A program made the position numbers and the translations under genes. A stretch of DNA of 64,000 nucleotides from Vibrio sp. RE86 (GTDB lineage Bacteria; Pseudomonadota; Gammaproteobacteria; Enterobacterales; Vibrionaceae), in contig NZ_VTXI01000001.1 of NCBI RefSeq assembly GCF_013114545.1, positions 186,001 through 250,000 on the forward strand, given 5' to 3'. This document shows, piece by piece, positions 1-9,315 of the stretch. The notes beneath the pieces are model-generated. The model saw only the letters and a program-made list of their open reading frames with translations, had not been told where the DNA came from and searched no databases. How positions within the stretch are numbered: position 1 is the stretch's first letter; every line of letters begins with the position of its first letter.

Positions 1-426
1 GCAATGGCATGGCAGGGCATTCCTCTTATTAACACGATCTTGCTTCTTACGTCTTCAATCACGCTACATATGGCGCACATCAGTCTTGAACAGAACAAAA
101 GAATGGCTCTGATCGTTTGGTTAGAGCTTACCATCGTATTGGCGGGCTTTTTCCTCTACTACCAAGGCGTTGAGTATGTTCATGCCTATCGAGACCTTGG
201 CTTAACTCTACAGTCGGGCATCTATGGTAATACCTTCTTCTTGCTCACTGGATTCCATGGCATGCACGTTTTACTGGGGACGATATTCCTCGTCGTGCTT
301 TTAGGGCGGGTAGCGAAAGATCACTTTACACCCAAAAATCATTTCGCATTCCAAGCGGGCAGCTGGTACTGGCACTTTGTTGATGTGGTGTGGCTATGTT
401 TGTTTGTGTTTGTTTACGTGATTTAA
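1..426 (+). CDS. ctaE: Cytochrome c oxidase subunit III, C-terminal part (cut by window edge)
   Basis: This is the 3' part of a heme-copper cytochrome c oxidase subunit III gene; the reading frame is open to base 1, so the visible Met at base 4 is probably internal. The 141 visible residues contain four hydrophobic helices and the C-terminal pattern typical of the family: a His-rich turn (GFHGMH), then a last helix reading WYWHFVDVVWLCLFV. Subunit III is an inner-membrane, non-catalytic subunit that stabilises the proton-pumping oxidase. The genes that follow on the plus strand (SURF1, CtaA, CtaB) are the usual assembly and heme A synthesis partners, which supports the call. Confidence 0.93.
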   Translation, partial: AMAWQGIPLINTILLLTSSITLHMAHISLEQNKRMALIVWLELTIVLAGFFLYYQGVEYVHAYRDLGLTLQSGIYGNTFFLLTGFHGMHVLLGTIFLVVLLGRVAKDHFTPKNHFAFQAGSWYWHFVDVVWLCLFVFVYVI

Positions 427-444
427 CGATATGATAAGCCGTAG

Positions 445-690
445 TTAGTATGGCCTAACATTGGGCTCTATTAAACCAGTAAGAAGAGCGGCAACTAAAA
501 GGACAATTGCGAGTGCAGAGAGGAAAACTCGACGACCAAGATAGAAGCTCATTGGCTTATCGTCTTCGTTACTTTCTTGGTCTTCATCATCTGAATCAGA
601 GCCTTTAACCATTTCAAGCATTGCTCGACCAAGGTTAAACAGAATGAAAAGTAACAACAGCACTAGTAACAATTTGAATATGAATACCAT
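445..690 (-). CDS. Small twin-transmembrane protein (DUF2909-like) of the cytochrome oxidase locus
   Basis: An 81-residue protein read against the oxidase operon. It has one hydrophobic helix at residues 3-20, an acidic linker rich in Asp and Glu (about 30-45), and a second hydrophobic helix at about 54-73. This two-helix pattern, and the position between cytochrome oxidase subunit III and SURF1, match the DUF2909 twin-membrane proteins found in gammaproteobacterial oxidase clusters (family from memory). Its role is unknown; an assembly function is only inferred from location. Its start lies 22 bp from my preferred SURF1 start, so the two genes share a very short divergent promoter region. 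Confidence 0.75.
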   Translation of the reverse strand: MVFIFKLLLVLLLLFILFNLGRAMLEMVKGSDSDDEDQESNEDDKPMSFYLGRRVFLSALAIVLLVAALLTGLIEPNVRPY

Positions 691-712
691 AACTGGTTCC
701 TTTGTTGCTCAG

Positions 713-1429
713 ATGAAAAAGGGACGATTTATTGTTGTGAGTCTTGTAACTGTGGTTGCCTTTTCGTTTTTGGTCAAATTGGGTTTTTGGCAATTATCCA
801 GAGCAGAAGAGAAGAGCGAGATAGAGCAACACGTGCTGTTGAAAAGCGAGCAAATTCCGATTCGTTTGGAAGCATTAGCAAGTGATGCGCTGGATAATCC
901 AACCGGAACAAAAGTTGTGGTGAGCGCTACGCCTGTTATTGATAAGTATCTCTTACTGGATAATCAAAACTTTAACGGGAATGTGGGATATCTGGCCTTG
1001 CAGTTAGTGAAAAGCGATGGGGGTAGATGGCTGCTTGTGGAACGAGGATTTGTTGAAGCGCCAGCACTGCGTTCTGAATTACCTAAAGTGGTTTGGTTAA
1101 CAGAACCTATGTCGATAGAAGGGCGTTTGTATCGTAAATCGACCAACCCATTGAGCCAATCGTTGTATTTAGAACCGGGTGTGCCGAGTCGGATTCAAAA
1201 TCTGAATTTCTCTCAATTAGAGGCTCATTGGGAAGTACCGCTAGAGAATTACGTTTTACAACCGCAGAGTAAATCATGGCCTTATCCTCAGCCTTGGTCT
1301 CCGGTTTCAATGAAATCAGAGAAGCACTTAGGTTATGCCGTTCAATGGTTTTCTATGGCTGGGGCGCTAGCCGTGTTGAGTTTAATACTGCTAGTACGAA
1401 TCTTTAAGCAAGGAGCGCAGAATGAATAA
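713..1429 (+). CDS. SURF1 family cytochrome oxidase biogenesis protein
   Basis: A SURF1/Shy1-type inner-membrane protein, thought to help insert heme A into oxidase subunit I. The 238-residue form starting MKKGRF has a first helix at residues 5-22 followed directly by the family signature GFWQLSRAEEK, a periplasmic domain with conserved-looking LLVERGFV and EGRLYR stretches, and a second helix near the C-terminus (AVQWFSMAGALAVLSLILLV). The frame is open further upstream to an ATG at 644, but that start would overlap the divergent gene at 445-690, so I prefer 713. The 3' end overlaps the next gene by 8 bp, indicating one operon. Confidence 0.85.
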   Translation: MKKGRFIVVSLVTVVAFSFLVKLGFWQLSRAEEKSEIEQHVLLKSEQIPIRLEALASDALDNPTGTKVVVSATPVIDKYLLLDNQNFNGNVGYLALQLVKSDGGRWLLVERGFVEAPALRSELPKVVWLTEPMSIEGRLYRKSTNPLSQSLYLEPGVPSRIQNLNFSQLEAHWEVPLENYVLQPQSKSWPYPQPWSPVSMKSEKHLGYAVQWFSMAGALAVLSLILLVRIFKQGAQNE

Positions 1430-1970
1430 CCCTGTATACAGAGGAAGAATCATTTTCGTCAGTTTAGTTGTGATGTTTGCTTTGCCTGCGATCATTGCTA
1501 AGACAGTGCTAAGCCAGCATTGGTACCAATCGGGTGTCACCAACAAGGGAATGCTGATTGAACCTACGACTCACCTAGCGTCATTAGGCGTTGAAAATCC
1601 ATATCAAAATCAGCAATGGCAACTTGGTTACGTTGTTCCCACTCATTGCGATGAATTTTGCGAGCAGCAACTGTTTCTACTTGGGCAAAGCCATGTCGCG
1701 TTAGGTAAATATCAACAGAGAGTTCAACCAGTTTTGATTGTTACCCCTAACAGTGACGCCCTACCTGAAGTGAATAGTGAGTACACGCTAATCAACACAG
1801 GAGAAAACTTCGAAGGAGTCGTTGCACAAGCGGAGTTCGTCATTGTTGACCCATTGGGGCAGTTAGTGATGCGTTACCCAAAAGTAGGGACTCAAGAAGA
1901 GCTGGTACCGCAAAGTAAAGGTTTACTTGCTGACCTAAGAAAGTTGCTGAAACTATCTCGGGTTGGTTAA
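1422..1970 (+). CDS. Membrane-anchored thioredoxin-like protein of the oxidase operon
   Basis: A 182-residue protein with an N-terminal membrane anchor (about residues 9-26) and a soluble domain facing the periplasm. Two cysteines separated by three residues (CDEFC, about residues 76-80) sit after a VVPTHCD stretch, reminiscent of the SCO1/thioredoxin-like copper chaperones, though the spacing is CxxxC and the rest is divergent. It overlaps the SURF1 gene by 8 bp and is followed 15 bp later by ctaA, so it is co-transcribed with heme A synthesis genes. A role in copper delivery or redox handling for the oxidase is inference; it could also be a non-catalytic assembly factor. Confidence 0.6.
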   Translation: MNNPVYRGRIIFVSLVVMFALPAIIAKTVLSQHWYQSGVTNKGMLIEPTTHLASLGVENPYQNQQWQLGYVVPTHCDEFCEQQLFLLGQSHVALGKYQQRVQPVLIVTPNSDALPEVNSEYTLINTGENFEGVVAQAEFVIVDPLGQLVMRYPKVGTQEELVPQSKGLLADLRKLLKLSRVG

Positions 1971-1985
1971 GCGCAAGGAGCGCCT

Positions 1986-3035
1986 ATGTCATTAAGAATG
2001 CTAATAAAATTCAGTTTAGGTCTAACTTTTATTGTGATTTTGCTTGGCGCTTATACTCGCTTGGCTGATGCAGGTTTGGGGTGCCCTGATTGGCCGGGAT
2101 GCTATGGCCAACTCACCGTGCCAAATGACACGCAAGAGATTGCTTTAGCGAAGTCTCTTTATCCTTCTTTGACGGTTGAAGCAGATAAAGCATGGCTTGA
2201 GATGATTCATCGTTACTTTGCCGGCACTCTCGGTTTGGTTGTGTTCGCGATTACGTTTGTTGGGATTCGAACCAAGCAACTTCCTGTTTTATTAGCGGTG
2301 GGTTTGTCTGCAACGATTGTTTTTCAAGCCCTGCTTGGGATGTGGACGGTCACCATGATGTTGATGCCTATTATCGTCATGGGCCATTTGCTGGGTGGTT
2401 TCACGCTCTTTAGTTTATTAGCGCTCAGTTTGTGGAAGGTGCAGCAACAAGCCAATGAAAAAATTACCTTACCTAATCTTGTTGGGTTGAAGGTTATAGC
2501 GGCGGTCGCTTTTATCGTGGTGGTATTGCAAATCGCTCTCGGCGGCTGGACATCATCTAACTACGCAGCGCTGATGTGTACGACGTTACCTATATGCCAA
2601 GGTGACTGGGTTTCTCATCTCGATTTCGAGCGTGCATTTGAGATCATTCAGCCAGAACGTGAAACTTATGAGTTTGGTACTCTCGACTACGGAGCTCGAA
2701 TGACAATCCACGTTTCTCATCGAGTGGGTGCAGCCGTTGTGGCGGTCGTCATTGCTTGTTTCGCGTTCCTATTATTTAGCAAACATCGTCGTTTTCACGC
2801 AGCCGCTAAAACACTGATTCTAATGCTATTACTGCAAATTGGGCTAGGTGTTGGGAATGTACTGTTTAGTCTGCCTCTTGCTATCGCGGTTGCTCATAAT
2901 CTAGGCGCTGCTTTGTTGTTGCTTACAGTATTGAGAGCGAATTATTTAGTGTGGTATTTGAGTGCGACTCAAGTAAGGACTGAAACGCCGCCTCATGTTA
3001 CGGCCAAGAAGAGCAAGGAGAGTGTTTATGAGTAA
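1986..3035 (+). CDS. ctaA: Heme A synthase (COX15/CtaA)
   Basis: This 349-residue polytopic membrane protein fits heme A synthase, which oxidises the C8 methyl of heme O to a formyl group to give heme A. It has eight predicted hydrophobic segments and the histidines expected as heme ligands in [27 protein letters not shown] and [11 protein letters not shown] cysteine pair, CTTLPIC, lies in a periplasmic loop as in many bacterial CtaA proteins. An AAGGAG ribosome site precedes the ATG. The stop codon overlaps the start of ctaB by 8 bp, showing translational coupling with the preceding enzyme of the pathway. Confidence 0.93.
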   Translation: MSLRMLIKFSLGLTFIVILLGAYTRLADAGLGCPDWPGCYGQLTVPNDTQEIALAKSLYPSLTVEADKAWLEMIHRYFAGTLGLVVFAITFVGIRTKQLPVLLAVGLSATIVFQALLGMWTVTMMLMPIIVMGHLLGGFTLFSLLALSLWKVQQQANEKITLPNLVGLKVIAAVAFIVVVLQIALGGWTSSNYAALMCTTLPICQGDWVSHLDFERAFEIIQPERETYEFGTLDYGARMTIHVSHRVGAAVVAVVIACFAFLLFSKHRRFHAAAKTLILMLLLQIGLGVGNVLFSLPLAIAVAHNLGAALLLLTVLRANYLVWYLSATQVRTETPPHVTAKKSKESVYE

Positions 3036-3924
3036 ATCAATCAGTACGGCCTCCCTACCTGAACGATCTTTGTGGCGCAGCTATCTTACGCTAACTAAGC
3101 CTAAAGTCGTCGCTTTGATGTTGTTAACTGCATTAGTCGGAATGTGTTTGGCAGTACCTGGCGCTTTGCCTATTCAACAGAGCATTCTTGGCTTAATTGG
3201 TATTGGTCTAATGGCGGGTTCAGCGGCCGCGTTTAACCACTTAATTGACCAACGCATAGATGCCATTATGGCGAGAACTTATCAACGACCATTACCGTCG
3301 GGTGAGATGAAGTCATCCCACGTATTTAGCTTTGCAGTCGGAATTGGCGTAGTCGGCTTTGTGGTGCTTTATTTTGGCGTGAATGGGCTAACGGCTTGGT
3401 TGACCTTTGCTAGCTTACTCGGCTATGCGGTGGTGTATACCATGTATTTGAAGCGAGCGACGCCTCAAAACATTGTGATTGCGGGTATTGCTGGTGCGAT
3501 GCCACCATTGCTCGGCTGGACAGCAGTGACGGGTGAACTTCATGCTCATGCTTGGTTGTTGGTGATGATTATCTTTATCTGGACGCCACCCCATTTTTGG
3601 GCGTTGGCTATTCACAGAAAAGAGGAATACGCCAAAGCAGACATTCCGATGCTCCCCGTGACTCATGGTATTGAGTACACCAAGACCTCGATTCTTCTTT
3701 ACACCATCTTACTTTATCCAATCTGTTTATTGCCGGTTCTAGTTGGTATGGCCGGTCTGTTTTATCTTTGTGTTGTGACAGTACTATGCTCTGTATTTGT
3801 CCATTATGCATGGAAGCTTAAATATCGAGCTGAAGACAAGACGGCGATTAAGACGTTTGTGTTTTCTATCTATCATCTAATGCTGTTGTTTGTTGTTCTT
3901 TTAATCGATCACTACGCTGTATAA
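3028..3924 (+). CDS. ctaB: Protoheme IX farnesyltransferase (heme O synthase)
   Basis: A UbiA-family prenyltransferase of 298 residues that attaches a farnesyl chain to protoheme to make heme O, the substrate of CtaA. The first Asp-rich motif is visible as [20 protein letters not shown] and the second as [11 protein letters not shown], embedded in about nine hydrophobic helices. The ATG at 3028 is preceded by AGCAAGGAG and overlaps the ctaA stop, so it is preferred over an in-frame ATG at 2995 inside ctaA. With ctaA it completes heme A synthesis for the oxidase encoded at the left edge. Confidence 0.94.
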   Translation: MSKSISTASLPERSLWRSYLTLTKPKVVALMLLTALVGMCLAVPGALPIQQSILGLIGIGLMAGSAAAFNHLIDQRIDAIMARTYQRPLPSGEMKSSHVFSFAVGIGVVGFVVLYFGVNGLTAWLTFASLLGYAVVYTMYLKRATPQNIVIAGIAGAMPPLLGWTAVTGELHAHAWLLVMIIFIWTPPHFWALAIHRKEEYAKADIPMLPVTHGIEYTKTSILLYTILLYPICLLPVLVGMAGLFYLCVVTVLCSVFVHYAWKLKYRAEDKTAIKTFVFSIYHLMLLFVVLLIDHYAV

Positions 3925-4138
3925 TAATTTTTACAATTTTACACTGCTTATAATACACCATCTTGTTTAAACTTGGTCGTAGTTAGAATACTATGTGCTG
4001 ACATTATATTAGTAGTTTTCACTTCAAAATGTGCTAATAGTTGCTTAGAGCAGCATATTACACACAACGGAAGCAAAAAATTATTCGAGAATGTTATGGA
4101 TACTTACTTTTTGATAAGTAAGGTCCAGTAAAACATAG

Positions 4139-4648
4139 ATGAAAGTTAGCTCAACAGTCGAAGAACATAGTATGCCAAGAATATCCAGAGAGGAGCGAGA
4201 GCGTCGTAAGTCACTTTATGATTCTGCGATACGAAAGATTATCATAGAGGAAGGTGTTCATGTTTGTACTTATGATCGCCTAAGCAATGAGGTTGGAGTT
4301 TCTCGAAGCACTCTTCAAGGATACTATCCCACACAAACTGAGTTTTTATCTGCTTTTGAAGGTCACTTTCTGGAACTTTTTTCAACAAGATTTGATTACT
4401 CATCTTCAGCTAAGTTCATTCAATCCTTTAGCGAGCTGCTGTCAGAACCAGTTTTTAATACTCTGGTGACTACATCAGTTGCGTCACTTATTTCTCCAGA
4501 TTATCAAGGAGATAAAGTCACGAAAATCTTTATACGATTCGAGAAGCAGTTGAAAGGGCACTTTACTGATCAAGAAGTCGACGAAATATTTTTGACCTTG
4601 TTTGGCAGTATATTTTTACTAAAAATAGGTAAATATTCCATCACTTGA
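4139..4648 (+). CDS. TetR-like transcriptional regulator, short, paralog of the gene at 5047
   Basis: A 169-residue protein with an N-terminal TetR-type helix-turn-helix: TYDRLSNEVGVSRSTLQGYY (about residues 44-63). The remainder is short for the family. It shares with the protein at 5047-5505 the core STLQGYYPT, the DYSS motif and the length and layout, so the two look like an old local duplication. A second in-frame ATG at 4172 could be the true start; neither has a clear ribosome site. Target genes and ligand are unknown. The flanking intergenic DNA carries an 18-bp direct repeat (4734 and 4802) that could be an operator for either regulator. Confidence 0.7.
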   Translation: MKVSSTVEEHSMPRISREERERRKSLYDSAIRKIIIEEGVHVCTYDRLSNEVGVSRSTLQGYYPTQTEFLSAFEGHFLELFSTRFDYSSSAKFIQSFSELLSEPVFNTLVTTSVASLISPDYQGDKVTKIFIRFEKQLKGHFTDQEVDEIFLTLFGSIFLLKIGKYSIT

Positions 4649-4733
4649 CGAAATAACTTGTTCAATTAAATCGCATGGTGTATTGTCTTCTAAAGCACAC
4701 GCGATTCTATAAACGTGTGATTTATTTGGATAG

Positions 4734-4819
4734 TTAATACGTACACTTACGAAGTTACAACTTAAAGCCTTTAACCAACAGGGTGTAATAGTCGTCGCTA
4801 ATTAATGCGTACATTTACG
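4734..4819. repeat. Pair of 18-bp direct repeats between two TetR-like genes
   Basis: The 18-mer TTAATACGTACACTTACG at 4734-4751 recurs as TTAATGCGTACATTTACG at 4802-4819: two mismatches, 68 bp apart, same orientation. They lie in the non-coding stretch between the two paralogous TetR-like regulators. They may be operator sites; this is inference from spacing and location only. Confidence 0.45.
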
Positions 4820-4872
4820 GTGCGTTAACGTATTAACCAACGGTTTAAATTTGGTTAGGTAAGGATAGATTT

Positions 4873-5034
4873 GTGGATCAGCAAAGAGCCGTAATGTTTG
4901 AGTGGAGCCCAAATGGGAAAGCATGGTTTTCAGTGAAGTTAAGTAAGTGTACGTCTAAAACCTCGGTTGACGTTATTTGTGAGTCTTATCTTCAGATGGG
5001 TTACCAAGTCCGTAGGCTGAATATGGATAGCTAG
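4873..5034 (+). CDS. Small hypothetical protein, 53 residues
   Basis: An open frame beginning with GTG at 4873 and ending at the TAG at 5032, coding for a 53-residue protein rich in aromatic and basic residues (MFEWSPNGKAWFSVKLSKC near the start). It lies between the two TetR-like paralogs and ends 12 bp before the GTG start of the second one. The purine-rich GTAAGGAT just upstream of the GTG could serve as ribosome site. No family is recognised. The spacing suggests it may be translated with the downstream regulator. Moderate confidence because of its size and unusual start codon. Confidence 0.45.
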   Translation: MDQQRAVMFEWSPNGKAWFSVKLSKCTSKTSVDVICESYLQMGYQVRRLNMDS

Positions 5035-5046
5035 TACGAGTTAAAC

Positions 5047-5505
5047 GTGAAGAGTAATAAAGAAGATAAATTAGAACTATATAACTCATTGGTTTATAGA
5101 TTTATTTTGGAAAATGGAATTGAAAGCTGCACTTATGAAGCGATCAGTAAGTATATAGGTATACCCATTAGTACGTTGCAGGGCTATTATCCTACAAAGC
5201 ATCACTTCATTATTGCTTTGGACAATGAAGATCTTTTAGATTTTTATCGGATGTTAGACTATTCGAGTAAAGAAAATTTTGTCCGCTCCTATATCTATGA
5301 AAGCCAACGTACTGGTTTACTTAATAAGTTTTGCAAAAATATCTCTATGATGTTGGCTAGCCCGACTATTCCGCCTGAATACACGAAAAGAATTCAGCTT
5401 ATCGTGGAGTACATGGCAACTCACGTAGGACAGGAAAAAGCGTTAGAGTATTATTATGCGATGTGGGGTAGCGTCGCAATCGATAAGTTTTTAGCGTTAA
5501 GGTAA
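5047..5505 (+). CDS. TetR-like transcriptional regulator, short, paralog of the gene at 4139
   Basis: A 152-residue regulator starting with GTG at 5047. The helix-turn-helix region reads TYEAISKYIGIPISTLQGYY and is clearly related to that of the gene at 4139, as is the following DYSS segment. The C-terminal domain is helical and short compared with ordinary TetR proteins of about 200 residues. It follows the 53-residue ORF after 12 bp. Function and ligand are unknown. The duplication with a small gene between suggests a locally evolving regulatory pair; it could also regulate the VanZ-like gene that starts 84 bp downstream. Confidence 0.68.
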   Translation: MKSNKEDKLELYNSLVYRFILENGIESCTYEAISKYIGIPISTLQGYYPTKHHFIIALDNEDLLDFYRMLDYSSKENFVRSYIYESQRTGLLNKFCKNISMMLASPTIPPEYTKRIQLIVEYMATHVGQEKALEYYYAMWGSVAIDKFLALR

Positions 5506-5589
5506 ATATAAAAATGGTTTACTTTGAGCTCTCTGCATTATTCATTTATATTGATACGCTCATTTTATTATCAAACTGAGAGCGTATAA

Positions 5590-6000
5590 GTGACGTTAGA
5601 GTTGGTAAGTCGCCGGTTAGGTGTCTTTATTCTTGTTGGCTTGCTGAGTGGATTAGCATCGATGGCCAAGTCGTTCGATATCTACGGTGATGTTATTCGT
5701 AGTTTGGAAACTTCTCTTGGTGGAGCTTGGGTTTTACACACGGTTATCGCCCTGTCTCTTGGTTTTCTTGCTGCTTGGTCAGCACCTAAGTATTACTACT
5801 CCCAATCTAAACTTCGCCTATCTCTTTGGGTTTGGGTTCTTCTTTTAATGGTTGTAGCCGATGAGGTGTTACAAGCATTCAACCCTCTTCGACAGTTTTC
5901 TTTTGTCGATCTAGGTATCAATATTTCCTGTGTGCTAACCGGGGCGTTGATTTATCACTGTTACCTATTTCTTTCTATAACTAACGAGTCAGATGTTTAG
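5590..6000 (+). CDS. VanZ-like family membrane protein
   Basis: A 136-residue protein with four hydrophobic segments (about residues 10-27, 45-63, 76-94 and 106-126) and the VanZ-like pattern of a conserved Asp-Glu in the third helix (VVADEVLQAFNPLRQFSFVDLGINI), where the family usually has DE...Q.F.P.R...D...N. VanZ-like proteins are named for a teicoplanin resistance factor but their role in Gram-negative bacteria is unknown. The start is GTG at 5590. Its 3' end overlaps the convergent ABC permease gene by 20 bp. Confidence 0.78.
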   Translation: MTLELVSRRLGVFILVGLLSGLASMAKSFDIYGDVIRSLETSLGGAWVLHTVIALSLGFLAAWSAPKYYYSQSKLRLSLWVWVLLLMVVADEVLQAFNPLRQFSFVDLGINISCVLTGALIYHCYLFLSITNESDV

Positions 6001-6892
6001 TGCTTCGTTGCTCCAGCTTTCTGAATAACAAAGATAACGTAAGGCACAACGCCAGATAGGCAGCGCCTACAATCAGCCATATCTCGAAAATCAGTCCTGA
6101 TGAATTCGCCATCTCTGTTCCAACAAACGTCATCTCCTGAATTGAAATAAGCGAAACAATAGAGGTGTCTTTGACCAGTGAAATCGCTTGTCCTGCCAGA
6201 GCGGGAGTGATTGCAGCCAGCACTTGCGGGGCGATGACGTAACGATACTTCACCCAAGTGGATAAGCCCAATGAATCCGCTGCTTCCCACTGACCTTTAG
6301 GGATATTGTTCAGCCCTGAACGAACCACTTCTGCAACGTAAGCCGCTGAAAGAATCCCGACACACAGAACACCGGAGAGTAAATTTTCCCATAGGTTGGC
6401 TGGCCCAAACATAACGGCCTGCACTGCGTTAATGTCGCCGTGGTGATCGCGTAAAAGCGAGTCTAACCCAAGTAAAGGGATAAGCTGATTAGAAACGAAA
6501 AAGTAGAAAATGAATACGAACACCAATGGTGGAATGTTACGAATGAGCTGAATAAAAGCATTAGCGGGTAATCTAAACAGTGTCACCTTTGATTGTCGTG
6601 CGATGCCTATCAATGTGCCAAGTGTCAAAGCGAGAAACATACCCCAAACACTGATTCTGACAGTAGCAATAAGGCCTTGAAAGAAATAAGGCAGTGAACC
6701 ATCAGCCCTTGGTGTAAAAATGAGTGACCAAGCATCGGCCCAGCGCCAGGTGTAGTTCACGCCCACGATTGAACGTTCATAGATCCAATAGCTTGCGAGT
6801 ACAATCAATACGAGTAAAGAAAGATCCAGCTTGTTGACGGAGAACTTAAATTTGGCAGAGGGTTCTGCGGGTAGGGCTTTGCTTTTGGTCAC
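5981..6892 (-). CDS. Polar amino acid ABC transporter permease (last gene of the operon)
   Basis: A 303-residue inner-membrane permease of the His/Glu/Gln/Arg opine family. The EAA loop that contacts the ATPase reads GQWEAADSLGLSTWVKYRYV, and the protein has about five to six transmembrane helices after an N-terminal extension of roughly 25 residues. It is the second permease in the cluster and presumably forms a heterodimer with the product of 7799-8602. It follows the binding-protein gene after 54 bp that contain a 9-bp-stem hairpin (6917-6939), a common device for making more binding protein than permease. The substrate cannot be told from sequence alone. Confidence 0.9.
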   Translation of the reverse strand: MTKSKALPAEPSAKFKFSVNKLDLSLLVLIVLASYWIYERSIVGVNYTWRWADAWSLIFTPRADGSLPYFFQGLIATVRISVWGMFLALTLGTLIGIARQSKVTLFRLPANAFIQLIRNIPPLVFVFIFYFFVSNQLIPLLGLDSLLRDHHGDINAVQAVMFGPANLWENLLSGVLCVGILSAAYVAEVVRSGLNNIPKGQWEAADSLGLSTWVKYRYVIAPQVLAAITPALAGQAISLVKDTSIVSLISIQEMTFVGTEMANSSGLIFEIWLIVGAAYLALCLTLSLLFRKLEQRSTKHLTR

Positions 6893-6916
6893 TTGTAATC
6901 TGTTCCTAGAAAGTGA

Positions 6917-6939
6917 GCCCTACTTAGAGTAAGTAGGGC
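6917..6939 (-). promoter_or_regulatory. Intra-operon hairpin between binding protein and permease genes
   Basis: GCCCTACTT and AAGTAGGGC form a perfect 9-bp stem with a 5-nt loop. No uridine run follows on the minus strand, so it is better read as an mRNA-stabilising or attenuating hairpin than as a terminator. Confidence 0.55.
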
Positions 6940-6946
6940 ACATTTA

Positions 6947-7786
6947 TTATTGGCCTGAGGCGATTTGATCTTGCCAGTCTAAAGTAGAGAACCAGTACTC
7001 ATAGCGCTCTTTTAACCATCCATCTTGAGTACGAGCATCAATCCACTGATTGAAGAACGCCGCTTTATCTTCCTCGCCTAAACGAACGGCAAACGCTTCA
7101 TTGCCTTTTGATAGACGATCGGTAAATGGAATAAACAACTTATCGCTGTTTTTAACCGCTTCATGTTCTGGCTTAGGGCTAGATGCAATAACAGCATGAG
7201 CATTACCGTTTAGCACTTCTTGGAACGCTTGAGCGTCGTCATCGAACTGAAGGATTTTTGCTTTCGGGAAAGTTTCACGTGCTACCTGAACAGTGAATGC
7301 GCCGCGACGTGCGGCAATTTTTACTTTGCGTGAGTTGAAGTCGCTGAACTCAGAAAAGCCTTCGGCAAGCTCTTTACTTGCTGCGACTTGAACCCCTGAA
7401 TGTGAGTAAGGAGAAGTGAACAGAACGCTTTTTGAACGTTCAGGGGTAATACTCATACCGCCAATGATGACATCAAACTTTTGAGCAAGTAGCGCTGGAA
7501 TGATCCCATCCCAAGCGGTAGGAACGAACTCTACTTTCCAACCTGAATCTTGAGCGAGTCGTTTCGCAACATCAATTTCAAAGCCAATCAGCTCACCCTG
7601 TTTATCACGCATTGCCCACGGTACAAAAGTAGACATACCAACACGTAACGTACCGCGATCATTGATCTTATCTAGGTTCGGCGTGTCAGATGCCAGGCTT
7701 GGTAAGCTAATCGCTAACCCCAGCAATGCGGTAATGGCGGCCTTAAATCCTTTTGCTTTAAGCCAACTTCTTCCGATGTTTTTCAT
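6947..7786 (-). CDS. Periplasmic amino acid-binding protein of the ABC importer
   Basis: A 279-residue solute-binding protein (SBP family 3). It begins with a signal peptide ending near SLPSLAS (about residue 33), followed by the family's typical opening LDKINDRGTLRVGMSTFVPW and the segment GFEIDVAKRLAQD, which carries the conserved ligand-binding region; PTAWDGIIPALLAQKFDVIIGGMSI is the standard next block. It delivers an amino acid to the two permeases at 5981 and 7799, powered by the ATPase at 8599. The gene order ATPase, permease, binding protein, permease on the minus strand forms one operon. Ligand not predictable by eye. Confidence 0.92.
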   Translation of the reverse strand: MKNIGRSWLKAKGFKAAITALLGLAISLPSLASDTPNLDKINDRGTLRVGMSTFVPWAMRDKQGELIGFEIDVAKRLAQDSGWKVEFVPTAWDGIIPALLAQKFDVIIGGMSITPERSKSVLFTSPYSHSGVQVAASKELAEGFSEFSDFNSRKVKIAARRGAFTVQVARETFPKAKILQFDDDAQAFQEVLNGNAHAVIASSPKPEHEAVKNSDKLFIPFTDRLSKGNEAFAVRLGEEDKAAFFNQWIDARTQDGWLKERYEYWFSTLDWQDQIASGQ

Positions 7787-7798
7787 TGGTTATTTCCT

Positions 7799-8602
7799 TT
7801 ATTGAGCGCGCCAACTAGCGCCAAGTTTGTGTTCCATCCAAGCAGAAAGCGCTGACAACGTGAGTGTCAGGGCTAAATATATTCCAGCGACTGTAAACCA
7901 TATTTCAAATGGCATCGCCGTCTCAGAGACTATGTTACGCCCTTCTGTTGTTAAGTCGAAGATCGCCATCACACTGACAATAGAAGAGTTTTTAATCAGA
8001 GATATGACTTCATTGGTCAGCGGCGGTAAGGTCCGTTGCAGCAACTGAGGCAAGATAACATCGTAAAACGTATAAAACGGGTTAAGACCGAGGGACTTTG
8101 CCGCTTCAAATTGCCCTTTTGGGATACTGTTCAATCCACCTCGGAAAATTTCAGCCGTGTAAGCGCCCTGAAACAGAGCGAGTGCGAGAACGGCCGTCGA
8201 AAAACGGTCGAGGCCAATAACAGGACCGAACACAAAATAGAGTAGGTAGATTTGTACCAATAGAGGAGTGTTACGAACGATTTCAATGTAGACGTTAGCG
8301 ATGCCTCGACCTACCCAAGAATTGGACAGCTTGAGCATGGCTGTGGTTAAACCAATAAGTAAAGTAAACCCTAAACTGATCGCAGAGATTTGAATGGTCA
8401 CCATTAACCCTTCAAGCAATTCAGCAGGCCACCACTCTCCATCCTCAAAGAAAGCAATGTAGTCAGGAACGCGCTCCCACTGCCATCGATAACCCATGCT
8501 TTGAGCACCAGAATCAAGTAGCCAAGCTAAACTCAAGAAGAGAATGGCTATTTGAGCAAGTGCAGACAAAACTGGCCGAAAAACTCTAATCATATTCATC
8601 AA
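7799..8602 (-). CDS. Polar amino acid ABC transporter permease
   Basis: A 267-residue permease of the same family as the 5981-6892 product. The EAA motif is [20 protein letters not shown], followed by [24 protein letters not shown], the usual tail of this family. About five transmembrane helices are visible. The start codon overlaps the stop of the ATPase gene (ATGA type), so the pair is translationally coupled, and the binding protein follows after 12 bp. It probably pairs with the other permease to make the membrane channel. Confidence 0.92.
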   Translation of the reverse strand: MMNMIRVFRPVLSALAQIAILFLSLAWLLDSGAQSMGYRWQWERVPDYIAFFEDGEWWPAELLEGLMVTIQISAISLGFTLLIGLTTAMLKLSNSWVGRGIANVYIEIVRNTPLLVQIYLLYFVFGPVIGLDRFSTAVLALALFQGAYTAEIFRGGLNSIPKGQFEAAKSLGLNPFYTFYDVILPQLLQRTLPPLTNEVISLIKNSSIVSVMAIFDLTTEGRNIVSETAMPFEIWFTVAGIYLALTLTLSALSAWMEHKLGASWRAQ

Positions 8603-9315
8603 TGGCTCAATATCTGTTGCAAAAATTGTTGCGTTCTCGGGTGCTTGGGATTTGAAAAGAGCTGTTCAGGCGGAGCCATTTCCAAAATTTCACCTTGATC
8701 CATAAAGATAACTCGGTCTGCGACTTTTCTGGCAAAGCCCATTTCATGCGTCACGCACATCATCGTGATGCCATCTTTGGCCAAATCAACCATCACATCT
8801 AACACTTCTTGAATAGTTTCAGGGTCAAGCGCTGATGTTGGTTCATCAAAGAGGAGTATTTCAGGCTGCATGCACAATGAACGAGCGATTGCGACTCGTT
8901 GCTGTTGACCGCCTGAAAGCTGAACGGGGTATTTATTGGCTTGCTCTTCGATGTTAACTCGTTTGAGAAAGTGTAGCGCTCGCTTTGTTGCCTCGCCTTT
9001 AGATAGGCGCAACGTGCGAATAGGTGAGAGTGTGAGATTTTCGAGTACCGTTAGGTGGGGAAATAAGTTGAAGTGTTGAAAGACCATACCGACTTGCCCT
9101 GCAGCGAGTTGGCTATTGGTTTTTTCCAAAACAGTGACATCGCCTTCACTGATGGCTTCTAAACCATTAACGGTTCGTATCAAGGTTGATTTGCCCGAGC
9201 CTGAAGGGCCACAAATTACTAAGATTTCGCCCTTGAGAACATTAAGTTTGATGTTCTTTAGTGCTTGAAAGTTACCATACCACTTATTGACGTTGTTAAA
9301 TTCTATGGCGTTCAT
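8599..9315 (-). CDS. Amino acid ABC transporter ATP-binding protein (GlnQ-like)
   Basis: The 238-residue ATPase of the importer. Walker A is GPSGSGKST, the Q-loop region [16 protein letters not shown], the ABC signature [15 protein letters not shown], Walker [15 protein letters not shown] and the switch histidine in CVTHEMGFA; all key residues are intact. It is the first gene of a minus-strand operon with two permeases and a binding protein. The promoter is probably in the 311-bp region shared with the divergent aroG gene. Confidence 0.95.
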   Translation of the reverse strand: MNAIEFNNVNKWYGNFQALKNIKLNVLKGEILVICGPSGSGKSTLIRTVNGLEAISEGDVTVLEKTNSQLAAGQVGMVFQHFNLFPHLTVLENLTLSPIRTLRLSKGEATKRALHFLKRVNIEEQANKYPVQLSGGQQQRVAIARSLCMQPEILLFDEPTSALDPETIQEVLDVMVDLAKDGITMMCVTHEMGFARKVADRVIFMDQGEILEMAPPEQLFSNPKHPRTQQFLQQILSH

